NCBI GenBank assembly: GCA_913055135.1
Contig: CAJXJV010000104.1
Span: forward strand, 1 to 5,380
Length of the DNA stretch: 5,380 nt
Direction of reading: 5' to 3'
Source of the DNA: an uncultured Desulfurobacterium sp.
GTDB lineage: Bacteria; Aquificota; Aquificia; Desulfurobacteriales; Desulfurobacteriaceae
The position numbers were made by a program, and so were the translations under genes. The notes under the pieces were generated by a model, which was not told where the DNA came from, did not search any database, and saw only the letters and a program-made list of their open reading frames with translations. This document shows, one piece after another, positions 1-5,380 of the stretch. How positions within the stretch are numbered: the stretch's first letter is position 1; the number at the start of each line of letters is the position of its first letter.

Positions 1-102
1 GCTTCTGGAGCTTTAGGTCAGATTAATTATAACACATTGCATGAAACTAAAAATGTCTTTTAATGTCCACTAATCAGCAACTGTTGAGAACCTCCCTGCT
101 CC

Positions 103-127
103 AAAAATGAAATTGGGGCTCATCCCC
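103..127 (-). terminator. Possible weak intrinsic terminator of the operon
   Basis: On the minus strand a GGGG/CCCC stem with a 5-nt loop (127-115) is followed by AATTTCATTTTT (114-103). It lies about 90 nt downstream of the last stop codon. The stem has only 4 bp and the T tract is interrupted, so this is a weak candidate; neighbouring hairpins may add to it. Confidence 0.3.
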
Positions 128-164
128 GCATAACTCCCTACAGGGGAGGCGGAGAATCGCCCCC
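115..164. other. Cluster of GC-rich hairpins downstream of the operon
   Basis: Three short inverted repeats follow one another in an otherwise AT-rich spacer: GGGG(115-118)/CCCC(124-127), CTCCC(134-138)/GGGAG(144-148), and GGCG(148-151)/CGCC(158-161), which can be extended by GGG near 143-146 pairing with CCC at 162-164 across a bulge. The second and third overlap and would compete. Such a cluster could be a terminator region, a structured RNA, or the end of a mobile element such as an IS200/IS605-type right end. Nothing in the sequence decides between these. Confidence 0.4.
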
Positions 165-182
165 GATACATGAGTATATATA

Positions 183-209
183 GGGAATATATCCCGCTAC
201 TTTCAAAGT
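183..209. repeat. Two small palindromes just after the last gene
   Basis: GGGA(183-186)/TCCC(192-195) with an ATATA loop, and ACTTTCAAAGT (199-209), lie 9-35 nt past the stop of the GXGXG gene. Neither is followed by a T run on the minus strand, so they are not convincing terminators. They might stabilise the 3' end of the mRNA. Confidence 0.3.
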
Positions 210-217
210 TTAATATA

Positions 218-1012
218 TCACTTAATTAACCCGCTCGCAATACCCCACCTGTGGGCGTACATCCTTCCGTAAGGTCTTGCACTAACCGGAACGATTTTTG
301 TAAACGGCTCTGAGAGGATCTCTTCGACCGGAATGCTGAAAGCTTCCGAAAAGCCTTTGAGCTCTTCCCTTAAAATCTTCATATCCTCCTCATCTACTTC
401 AAAAACTCTAACTTCCTTACCCAGGTACCTTTGGGGAACTTCTCCCCTGATGTACATCACGCCACCGTGCATTCCAGTCGCACAGTAATCTCCAACAATA
501 TCCTCTCCGGGCTTTCTGTTAAGTCCAAGGAGTATTAACCTTCCACCTGCCATGTACTCGCCAAAGAAGTTTCCAGCTTTACCACCAATGATAAATGTTG
601 GAATTAAGTGCTTATATCCCTTCATGTGAATGCCGACTCTGTATCCAACGTCTCCCTCTATATAAACCTTTCCGCCTCTCATTCCGTATCCGCAGACATC
701 TCCAGCATGTCCTCTAACAATGATCTTTCCAGCCATCATTGTGTTTCCAACGCCATCCTGAGCATTTCCAAATACCTCTATTTCAGGACCGTACAGGAAG
801 ATTCCAAGGTCGTTTCCTGCTGTTCCATAGATATCGATCTTTACGCTTTCCTTTATTCCGGTTCCAATGTATCTCTGACCGTAAACCTCCTTCAAAATGA
901 TCTTTTCAGCTCCAGCTTTAACAAGATCTTTTATCTTTGTGTTCAACTCCTTGTAATGGACAGTTCCACACACTATCTCGTAAACGTTTTCTGAGACTTG
1001 CTTTACTTCCAT
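218..1012 (-). CDS. Glutamate synthase GXGXG-domain subunit (GltB domain 3 / GlxC type)
   Basis: A 264-residue cytoplasmic protein equal to the C-terminal GXGXG beta-helix domain of glutamate synthase, here a separate subunit. In one-chain GltB this domain packs against the amidotransferase and FMN domains and has a structural role. Repeated glycine motifs that form the turns of the right-handed helix run from about 60 to 190: YGTAGNDLG, FGNAQDGVGNTMMAGKI, RGHAGDVCGYGMRGGKVYIEG, GGKAGNFFGEYMAGGRLILLG and GDYCATGMHGGVMYIRG. The C-terminal 70 residues form a mostly helical tail (DEEDMKILREELKGF) and end in a basic, aromatic stretch (PYGRMYAHRWG). AGGAG lies 6 nt before the ATG. It is the last gene of the cluster. 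FwdC/FmdC of formylmethanofuran dehydrogenase shares the fold, but the operon argues for glutamate synthase. Confidence 0.93.
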   Translation of the reverse strand: MEVKQVSENVYEIVCGTVHYKELNTKIKDLVKAGAEKIILKEVYGQRYIGTGIKESVKIDIYGTAGNDLGIFLYGPEIEVFGNAQDGVGNTMMAGKIIVRGHAGDVCGYGMRGGKVYIEGDVGYRVGIHMKGYKHLIPTFIIGGKAGNFFGEYMAGGRLILLGLNRKPGEDIVGDYCATGMHGGVMYIRGEVPQRYLGKEVRVFEVDEEDMKILREELKGFSEAFSIPVEEILSEPFTKIVPVSARPYGRMYAHRWGIASGLIK

Positions 1013-1018
1013 AGTTTA

Positions 1019-1024
1019 CTCCTC
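1019..1024 (-). promoter_or_regulatory. Ribosome binding site of the GXGXG subunit
   Basis: GAGGAG on the minus strand, with AGGAG 6 nt before the ATG at 1012. It lies in the 30-nt gap after the Uma2-like ORF, so this gene does not rely on coupling with that ORF. Confidence 0.65.
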
Positions 1025-1042
1025 GAAAATTAGTAATGCACA

Positions 1043-1294
1043 TTAGATGTTGTCAAAAATTTCTTTAACTTTTAAAGAAATCTTGCAGTTATTAAACTCC
1101 AGTTCAAACTTTCCAGAGGTGCCATCAAAAGCTATTTCATAACTTCCATCTATTTGAGAAATAATAATCTGATGATCGGCAAATGGAGAAGGAGCCATGG
1201 CGAAGGGAATACCTTCTATCAGTTCCCAGTCTCCCTGCCACTGTTTATAGTCCTCTATGGTGTAATGTTCTCTGTACTTCTCCGCAAGGCTCAT
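1043..1294 (-). pseudogene. Uma2-family (DUF820) protein remnant with internal deletion
   Basis: This 83-residue ORF matches the two ends of a Uma2-family (PD-(D/E)XK-fold, DUF820) protein. Residues 1-48 resemble the usual N-terminus: YTIEDYKQW, WELIEGIPFAMAPSP and the HQ that begins the next helix. Residues from about 50 resemble the usual C-terminal tail (SGKFELEFNNCKISLKVKEIF). Family members are usually about 180-190 residues, so roughly 100 central residues, including the acidic and Lys catalytic core, appear to be missing with the frame kept. It has a good AAGGA site 6 nt upstream of its ATG, no internal stop, and sits 47 nt after the amidotransferase gene and 30 nt before the GXGXG gene. 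It may be translated as part of the operon but should have no nuclease activity. The family call rests on recalled motifs and the deletion is inferred; a short domesticated protein is the alternative. Confidence 0.65.
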
Positions 1295-1300
1295 TTTACA

Positions 1301-1305
1301 TCCTT
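1301..1305 (-). promoter_or_regulatory. Ribosome binding site of the Uma2-like ORF
   Basis: AAGGA on the minus strand, 6 nt before the ATG at 1294. An intact site in front of a truncated ORF indicates that the remnant can still be translated. Confidence 0.5.
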
Positions 1306-1341
1306 CTCAAATTTTCATTTGTATCAAAAAGCAGGTCACGT

Positions 1342-2466
1342 TCATTCTGCAGGATAGCAGACATCCTCTTCCTTACAGTGATTGAGAAGTGCTATAACAG
1401 GTTCTCCAGCCTTTGGCATCCAGACCTTTTCAGGCTCTTTACAGACAACTCTTATTGCAGACTCTTCACTTGCCATATAGACTGTATCACCATTAATTGC
1501 TGCAACAAAAGGTCTTAGCTTAATTCTGTCATTGAATCCAATAACACCATCTTTAAATGCAAAGAGCATTGCAAAAGGACCGTTGAGCATTGCCGGAGCA
1601 TAGACTGTTCTTATCATCTTTGCCACATCGAAAAGCCTTTCCATTCCAATTTCTTTATAGTAATCAACATCCTTCCAGAATGGAGCTGCCATTGCCATGA
1701 AAACAGCTCTGATTGGAAGTCTGTGTTTCCTGAAAAGAAGGTCAAAGAGATAAGCTGCAACCTCTGTATCCGTTAAAAGTGTACATTTGTAGCCGAACAT
1801 TTCAACGTATCTCTTGTTGGTTCCGTAAGAGGTAATCTCTCCGTTGTGAACAATTGCCCAATCAAGGAGAGTAAATGGGTGAGCTCCACCCCACCAACCT
1901 GGAGTGTTGGTTGGGAATCTTGTATGTGCAAGCCAGATATAACCTTCGTACTCTTTTATTTCAAAGAAGTCGCCAATCTCGTCTGGATGACCAACTCCCT
2001 TAAAAGCTCCCATGTTTTTCCCGCTGGATATTACGTAAGCCCCTTCTATTCCATCGTTTATCGTCATAACGGATCTTACCACCATATCTTCTTCACTTTC
2101 CAGTGGGAGCTTTGCATCTTCCTTTGGCTCAACGAAGTATCTGTAGAAAACAGGTGGTTTTGTTTTCTTGTAGAGTGATGGAACACTTTTTGTTGGAATT
2201 ATTTCACTTTTAACGATTTTGAAAAACCTGTTTAAAACAGCCTTGACTTCGGATTCAACGTCCAGGTCGTCAAGCATTACATGAAACGCATAGTACTCTG
2301 CCATATCCGGGTATATCCCATAGGCAGCGTACCCTGCCCCCATTCCGTTTCCACGTTCTTTCATAGAGGTGATTGAATCGTATATGTACTTCCCTGAGAT
2401 TTTCTTTCCATCTCTATTTACTATTCCTGCAAGGCCACAGCCCGACATTTCACATCTTTCAATCAT
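1342..2466 (-). CDS. Glutamate synthase class II glutamine amidotransferase subunit (GlxB/GltB domain 1 type)
   Basis: This 374-residue Ntn-type amidotransferase would hydrolyse glutamine and deliver ammonia to the FMN subunit. The start reads MIERCEMSG then CGLAGI, so Cys10 is the expected N-terminal nucleophile after removal of a 9-residue leader, as known for class II amidotransferases with propeptides. Other catalytic and glutamine-site motifs are present: AHTRFPTNTPGWWGGAHPF (180-198), HNGEI (207-211) and TDTEV (232-236). The length matches stand-alone subunits of this type and not full GltB. There is no sugar isomerase (GlmS) or phosphoribosyltransferase (PurF) domain. The ATG at 2466 overlaps the preceding TGA and has TGGAGG 8 nt upstream; the internal Met7 has only a weak site. 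The gene is followed by a 47-nt gap and the Uma2-like remnant. The enzyme looks catalytically intact. Confidence 0.94.
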   Translation of the reverse strand: MIERCEMSGCGLAGIVNRDGKKISGKYIYDSITSMKERGNGMGAGYAAYGIYPDMAEYYAFHVMLDDLDVESEVKAVLNRFFKIVKSEIIPTKSVPSLYKKTKPPVFYRYFVEPKEDAKLPLESEEDMVVRSVMTINDGIEGAYVISSGKNMGAFKGVGHPDEIGDFFEIKEYEGYIWLAHTRFPTNTPGWWGGAHPFTLLDWAIVHNGEITSYGTNKRYVEMFGYKCTLLTDTEVAAYLFDLLFRKHRLPIRAVFMAMAAPFWKDVDYYKEIGMERLFDVAKMIRTVYAPAMLNGPFAMLFAFKDGVIGFNDRIKLRPFVAAINGDTVYMASEESAIRVVCKEPEKVWMPKAGEPVIALLNHCKEEDVCYPAE

Positions 2467-3755
2467 CCCACAGGCCTCCAGTCTTTGTAAGCCGTTTTAT
2501 CCTCTTTAAGCTTCTCTTTTCTCCACTCTTCTGGTAGGTCAACAAGTCCAAAGTCAAGGGAAACAAGTCTCTCTTTGATATTTGAGACGTCTATCTTCTG
2601 TCTTATTACGTTTGTAAGGATTCCGACTCTGTCTATTTCTCCGATTGCAACAAATCCTACAAGTTTTCCATCCTTCAGGATAGCCTTTCTGTAGTATCCT
2701 CTCTTTTCAAACTTATCGTTAACCAGAACCTCATAGGTACTGTCTGGAGGCTCAACAATTCCAGCGTTCAAAACAGGTTTTTCAAGGAATTTTAGTGAGT
2801 TGAGAGGTAAGCCTCCTAAGTAAGTTATCTCTTTTCCAGCCATGTTGAGACCTGCAATGAGACCCTGTTCAAAGGCAAGGGGGAAGAGAGGTAAATTCTT
2901 TCTTGTTCCATCTGTTATGTCTATACACTCGATACAATCACCGGCGGCATAAATGTCTGGAACGTTTGTTCTCAGGTGATTATCTGTAACTATTCCCCTG
3001 TTTACTTCTATCCTCGCAGTCTCTGCAAGTTCAACGTTCGGTCTTACACCGATTGCAATAACAACCGCTTCTGTTTTCAGAACTTCTCCGCTTTTGAGTT
3101 TTACGCTGCTTACTTTCTCTTCTCCTAAGATTTCTTCAACTGTGTTATTAAAGATGAACTGGACACCTTTTTCTCTGAGCATGGTTTCTACGATTTCAGA
3201 GCCTCTTTTATCAAGAGCCTTTCCAAGAACTCTGTGGAGGAGTTCCACAACTATAACTTCTTTTCCAATTTCTCTTAAGTAGTAGGCAACTTCAAGTCCA
3301 ATAAATCCTGAGCCGATAACTACAACCTTTTCGACGCCGTTTTCTTCTATGTACTTTTTGAATTTCTTTGCACTGCCAAGTTCTGTAAAAGTGAAAACAC
3401 CCTCTTTTTCTCTTCCAGGAATTGGTGGAACAAAAGGAACTCCACCAGTTGATATGAGTAACTTGTCGTAGGGAACCATTTCATTTGAGTCTAAGATCAC
3501 CACTTTGCTCTCGGGATTTATCTTAATGGCTTTATGACCGAGTATCTGGGTTACGTTGTTCTTTTCAAAGAAATCTTTATCTCTGTAGAGAAGCTTTTCA
3601 TCAGGATAATCTATCAGGACATCTGCAATCATCGGCTTTGAGTAACACCTATCCTCGTAAGAAATTACAACTATTTCGTTTTCCTTATCTACCTTCCTGA
3701 TTCCTGTTATGCACCCTACTGCTGCTGCACTGTTTCCAATAATTACGTATCTCAT
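2463..3755 (-). CDS. FAD/NAD(P)-dependent oxidoreductase (NADH oxidase / rubredoxin reductase type), electron-input subunit
   Basis: A 430-residue cytoplasmic pyridine nucleotide-disulfide oxidoreductase-fold flavoprotein. It has an N-terminal FAD dinucleotide fold (VIIGNSAAAVG, 4-14), an ISTGG segment at 101-105, a central NAD(P)H fold (VVVIGSGFIGLEVA, 144-157), the second FAD signature TNVPDIYAAGDC (263-274), and a C-terminal domain ending near 400. Cys37 in EDRCYSKPMI lies near where NADH oxidases carry a redox Cys, but the paired-Cys motif of disulfide reductases is absent. In this setting it probably oxidises NAD(P)H and feeds the ferredoxin and FMN subunits, replacing the GltD beta subunit. 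It starts 5 nt after the ferredoxin stop, with AGAGG 8 nt upstream of the ATG, and its last bases overlap the amidotransferase start as ATGA. NADH versus NADPH preference cannot be read with confidence. Related NirB-type or NADH oxidase roles are less likely in this operon. Confidence 0.9.
   Translation of the reverse strand: MRYVIIGNSAAAVGCITGIRKVDKENEIVVISYEDRCYSKPMIADVLIDYPDEKLLYRDKDFFEKNNVTQILGHKAIKINPESKVVILDSNEMVPYDKLLISTGGVPFVPPIPGREKEGVFTFTELGSAKKFKKYIEENGVEKVVVIGSGFIGLEVAYYLREIGKEVIVVELLHRVLGKALDKRGSEIVETMLREKGVQFIFNNTVEEILGEEKVSSVKLKSGEVLKTEAVVIAIGVRPNVELAETARIEVNRGIVTDNHLRTNVPDIYAAGDCIECIDITDGTRKNLPLFPLAFEQGLIAGLNMAGKEITYLGGLPLNSLKFLEKPVLNAGIVEPPDSTYEVLVNDKFEKRGYYRKAILKDGKLVGFVAIGEIDRVGILTNVIRQKIDVSNIKERLVSLDFGLVDLPEEWRKEKLKEDKTAYKDWRPVG
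2475..2480 (-). promoter_or_regulatory. Ribosome binding site of the amidotransferase subunit
   Basis: TGGAGG on the minus strand, 8 nt before the ATG at 2466 and inside the 3' end of the flavoprotein gene. It supports the long start, and so the 9-residue leader before the catalytic Cys. The alternative ATG at 2448 (Met7) has only a purine-rich stretch upstream. Confidence 0.65.
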
Positions 3756-3760
3756 TCCCT

Positions 3761-4210
3761 CTACCTCTCAAAGTCATAGATAAGAGCTCTGTTTGGACAT
3801 GCTTCAACACAGGCGGGAAATCCTCTGTCTTCACAGATATCACACTTAAAGGAGTGTTTTCTTTCAACGTGTGGGTGAGCTGCACCAAATGGACAGACCA
3901 GAACACATCCCCAGCAACCTACACACTTATCTTCGTCAAGCCTTACCCTTCCATCTTCATCCTGGGTTATTGCACCGGAGATGCAGGCATCAAGGCAGAA
4001 CGGATGCTTACAGTGGCGGCACATGAGAGAGAGTGAAACCGCCCCTTTTACCTCTACAGTTGCTCTTGGGAGAAGTCCTTCTAACTTGTAGGCTTTAACT
4101 GGATCCTGCGTTTCGCTGTGAACCATTGTGCAGGCAACTTCACAGTACCTGCAGGAGATACAGTTCTCCTCTATTGGATAGACCTTCATAAGCTTTCTCT
4201 TCTTTGACAT
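3761..4210 (-). CDS. Four-cluster [4Fe-4S] ferredoxin-like electron-transfer subunit
   Basis: This 149-residue soluble protein likely carries electrons between the flavoprotein encoded just downstream and the FMN subunit encoded upstream. Sixteen cysteines form four cluster motifs: C17/20/23/27 (CISCRYCEVAC), C64/67/72/76 (CRHCKHPFCLDAC), C96/99/102/106 (CVGCWGCVLVCP) and C123/126/134/138 (C-x2-C-x7-C-x3-CP). This is the layout of the CooF/HycB/DmsB family of electron-transfer proteins. There is no signal peptide or membrane segment. The ATG at 4210 is chosen because AGGAG lies 8 nt before it; an in-frame GTG at 4216 sits only 2 nt from that site, and an ATG at 4189 has no good site. The gene begins 11 nt after the FMN subunit stop and ends 5 nt before the flavoprotein. 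Family assignment is firm; the exact partner is inferred from position. Confidence 0.92.
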   Translation of the reverse strand: MSKKRKLMKVYPIEENCISCRYCEVACTMVHSETQDPVKAYKLEGLLPRATVEVKGAVSLSLMCRHCKHPFCLDACISGAITQDEDGRVRLDEDKCVGCWGCVLVCPFGAAHPHVERKHSFKCDICEDRGFPACVEACPNRALIYDFER

Positions 4211-4214
4211 CTTC

Positions 4215-4223
4215 ACCTCTCCT
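4215..4223 (-). promoter_or_regulatory. Ribosome binding site of the ferredoxin subunit
   Basis: The minus strand reads AGGAGAGGT here, overlapping the TAG stop of the FMN subunit. AGGAG is 8 nt from the ATG at 4210 but only 2 nt from the in-frame GTG at 4216, so it decides in favour of the ATG. The overlap with the upstream stop suggests translational coupling. Confidence 0.7.
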
Positions 4224-5380
4224 ACATTCCGGCAGGAAGTACGCCGAGGATTTTGTTTTCCTGTTCAGTGAGTCCCCAGCTTCTGAGTCTCAGTCTGTTT
4301 CCTTTGATACTCTCTATTGCGTTTATTCCCATGGCTCCAAGAAGTTCTTTTATGTCATGCGCCCAGGCTCTCAGGAGGTTGTAGAGGTTTTCAGCAACAA
4401 TGTCCGGATTGAGCCTCTTTGCAAGTCTTGGATCGTTTGTTGTTATTCCCCAGGCACACTTTCCAGTGTGACACTGCTGACACTGGGTGCAACCAGCTGC
4501 AAGCTTTGCAACTGTTCCTATGTAAACCGCATCGGCACCAAGAGCTATAGCTTTGAGAACATCAACTGCACTTCTGAATCCTCCAGCAGCTATAAGAGAA
4601 ACTTCATTTCTAAGTCCCTCTTTTCTCAACCTGTCATCAACTGCTGCAATTGCAAGTTCTATTGGAATTCCAACATAATCTCTCAGAGATTTTGGAGTAG
4701 CTCCAGTTCCACCCCTTACACCGTCAATTGCTATGGCATCGGCTCCAGCATGGGCGATACCGCAGGCTATTGCAGCAACGTTGTGGACTGCTGCAATCTT
4801 TACAAAGACAGGTCTTTCGTAGTTTGTTGCCTCTTTGAGGGCGTAGATAAGCTGTCTTAAGTCTTCAATTGAGTAAATGTCATGGTGAGGAGCTGGAGAG
4901 ATTGCGTCTGCTCCAACAGGAATCATACGGGTTTCAGCAATTCCTTCGTTTACCTTTTCGCCTGGAAGGTGTCCACCGATTCCTGGCTTTGCACCCTGTC
5001 CAATTTTTATCTCAATTGCGGCAGATGTCTCAAGGTAGTCAAGGTCAACGCCGAACCTTCCAGAGGCCACCTGAACGATTGTGCAATCTTTGTATTCCCT
5101 TAAAGACTTGTGAAGGCCACCTTCTCCTGTGTTCCAGAGTGTTCCAAATTCTTTGGCGGCTCTTGCCATTGCCTTTTGTAGGTTGAGGTTGATAGAACCG
5201 TAAGACATTGCGGAGAAAAGGACAGGAATCTCAAGTTCAAGCTGTTTCCCGATTTTTGTCTTTATGCTAATGCCGTCTTCATCAAACTGAATGTCGTCTC
5301 TCTTTCTGCCTATGAATGTCTTTAGTTCCATAGGTTCTCTTAGTGGGTCAATTGGAGGGTTCGTAACCTGAGCAAATTTC
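4222..5380 (-). CDS. gltB: Glutamate synthase, FMN/Fe-S synthase-domain subunit (5' partial)
   Basis: This is the catalytic synthase domain that makes glutamate from 2-oxoglutarate and channelled ammonia, using FMN and an Fe-S cluster in the cytoplasm. The frame is open to the right edge. The 16 codons before the Met at 5331 read KFAQVTNPPIDPLREP, a hallmark glutamate synthase motif, so that Met is internal and the true start lies outside. Numbering from the first whole codon (385 residues visible), typical motifs appear in order: TGEGG (84-88), ASGRFGV, QGAKPGIGGHLPGEK, PHHDIYSIEDL (164-174), GGTGA (223-227), and the cluster motif C-x5-C-x4-C (C297, C303, C308) with one extra Cys at 300. The single-domain archaeal/Thermotoga-type chain is about 500 residues, so roughly 100-150 are missing here. 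No amidotransferase or GXGXG domain is fused on; these are separate genes downstream. GlxD/N-methylglutamate synthase is a less likely relative, given the redox partners. Confidence 0.95.
   Translation of the reverse strand, partial: KFAQVTNPPIDPLREPMELKTFIGRKRDDIQFDEDGISIKTKIGKQLELEIPVLFSAMSYGSINLNLQKAMARAAKEFGTLWNTGEGGLHKSLREYKDCTIVQVASGRFGVDLDYLETSAAIEIKIGQGAKPGIGGHLPGEKVNEGIAETRMIPVGADAISPAPHHDIYSIEDLRQLIYALKEATNYERPVFVKIAAVHNVAAIACGIAHAGADAIAIDGVRGGTGATPKSLRDYVGIPIELAIAAVDDRLRKEGLRNEVSLIAAGGFRSAVDVLKAIALGADAVYIGTVAKLAAGCTQCQQCHTGKCAWGITTNDPRLAKRLNPDIVAENLYNLLRAWAHDIKELLGAMGINAIESIKGNRLRLRSWGLTEQENKILGVLPAGM

Noticed and set aside
26..31. TATAAT on the minus strand, as a leftward promoter -10 box
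   Set aside because: No convincing -35 box at the right distance, and such hexamers occur by chance in an AT-rich spacer.
115..164. CRISPR repeat or array
   Set aside because: The G/C-rich segments do not recur at regular spacing; there is only one copy in the window.
608..994. 128-codon plus-strand ORF
   Set aside because: Antisense to the GXGXG gene, Ser-rich and of low complexity, with no recognisable motif.
1154..1518. Two overlapping plus-strand ORFs across the Uma2 remnant and the end of the amidotransferase gene
   Set aside because: They are shadows of minus-strand genes with good ribosome binding sites and family motifs, and they show no domain of their own.
3685..3906. 73-codon minus-strand ORF in another frame across the ferredoxin/flavoprotein junction
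   Set aside because: It overlaps the conserved C-terminal clusters of the ferredoxin gene out of frame, and has no supporting motif.
4204..4860. 218-codon plus-strand ORF
   Set aside because: It lies antisense to the clearly conserved FMN subunit. The protein is Ser/Cys/Tyr-rich with no domain, typical of a shadow frame.
218..5380. N-methylglutamate synthase (GlxBCD/MgsABC) instead of glutamate synthase
   Set aside because: The three core subunits are related, but the ferredoxin and NAD(P)H-type flavoprotein genes between them fit a reductive glutamate synthase better, and no methylamine-pathway gene is visible.

Overview
The window carries one leftward (minus-strand) gene cluster encoding a split, multi-subunit glutamate synthase. 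Order of transcription, from right edge to left: FMN/Fe-S synthase-domain subunit (5' end cut off by the window), a ferredoxin-like protein with four [4Fe-4S] motifs, an FAD/NAD(P)-dependent oxidoreductase of the NADH oxidase / rubredoxin reductase type, a class II glutamine amidotransferase subunit, a short 83-residue ORF that looks like an internally deleted Uma2-family (DUF820) protein, and the GXGXG (glutamate synthase C-terminal beta-helix) subunit. Gaps are 11 nt, 5 nt, an ATGA overlap, 47 nt and 30 nt, and every start has a Shine-Dalgarno sequence, so this is very probably one operon whose promoter lies beyond the right edge.

How the genes fit together: the amidotransferase subunit hydrolyses glutamine and passes ammonia to the FMN subunit, which reductively aminates 2-oxoglutarate to glutamate. 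The GXGXG subunit supplies the structural beta-helix that is the C-terminal domain of one-chain bacterial GltB. Electrons would come from NAD(P)H or a reduced ferredoxin through the flavoprotein and the four-cluster ferredoxin; these stand where proteobacteria use the GltD beta subunit. The same split into separate chains is known in archaea and Thermotoga, and in the related GlxBCD / N-methylglutamate synthase family.

The host looks like a thermophilic anaerobe or microaerophile with a moderate GC content: proteins are rich in Lys, Glu and Ile, Arg is often AGA/AGG, and the electron chain is Fe-S rich. Strong Shine-Dalgarno sites favour a bacterium, for example an Aquificota/Desulfurobacteriaceae- or Thermotoga-like lineage. 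This is inference; no marker gene fixes the taxon.

Region by region: 1-217 is non-coding, with an AT-rich left part, a cluster of GC-rich hairpins (115-164), and smaller palindromes near the end of the last gene. It may hold the operon terminator and possibly a scar of a mobile element. 218-1012 is the GXGXG subunit; 1043-1294 the Uma2 remnant; 1342-2466 the amidotransferase; 2463-3755 the flavoprotein; 3761-4210 the ferredoxin; 4222-5380 the FMN subunit. The points most worth a second look are the Uma2 remnant lodged inside the operon, the non-GltD electron-supply module, and the structured stretch downstream.
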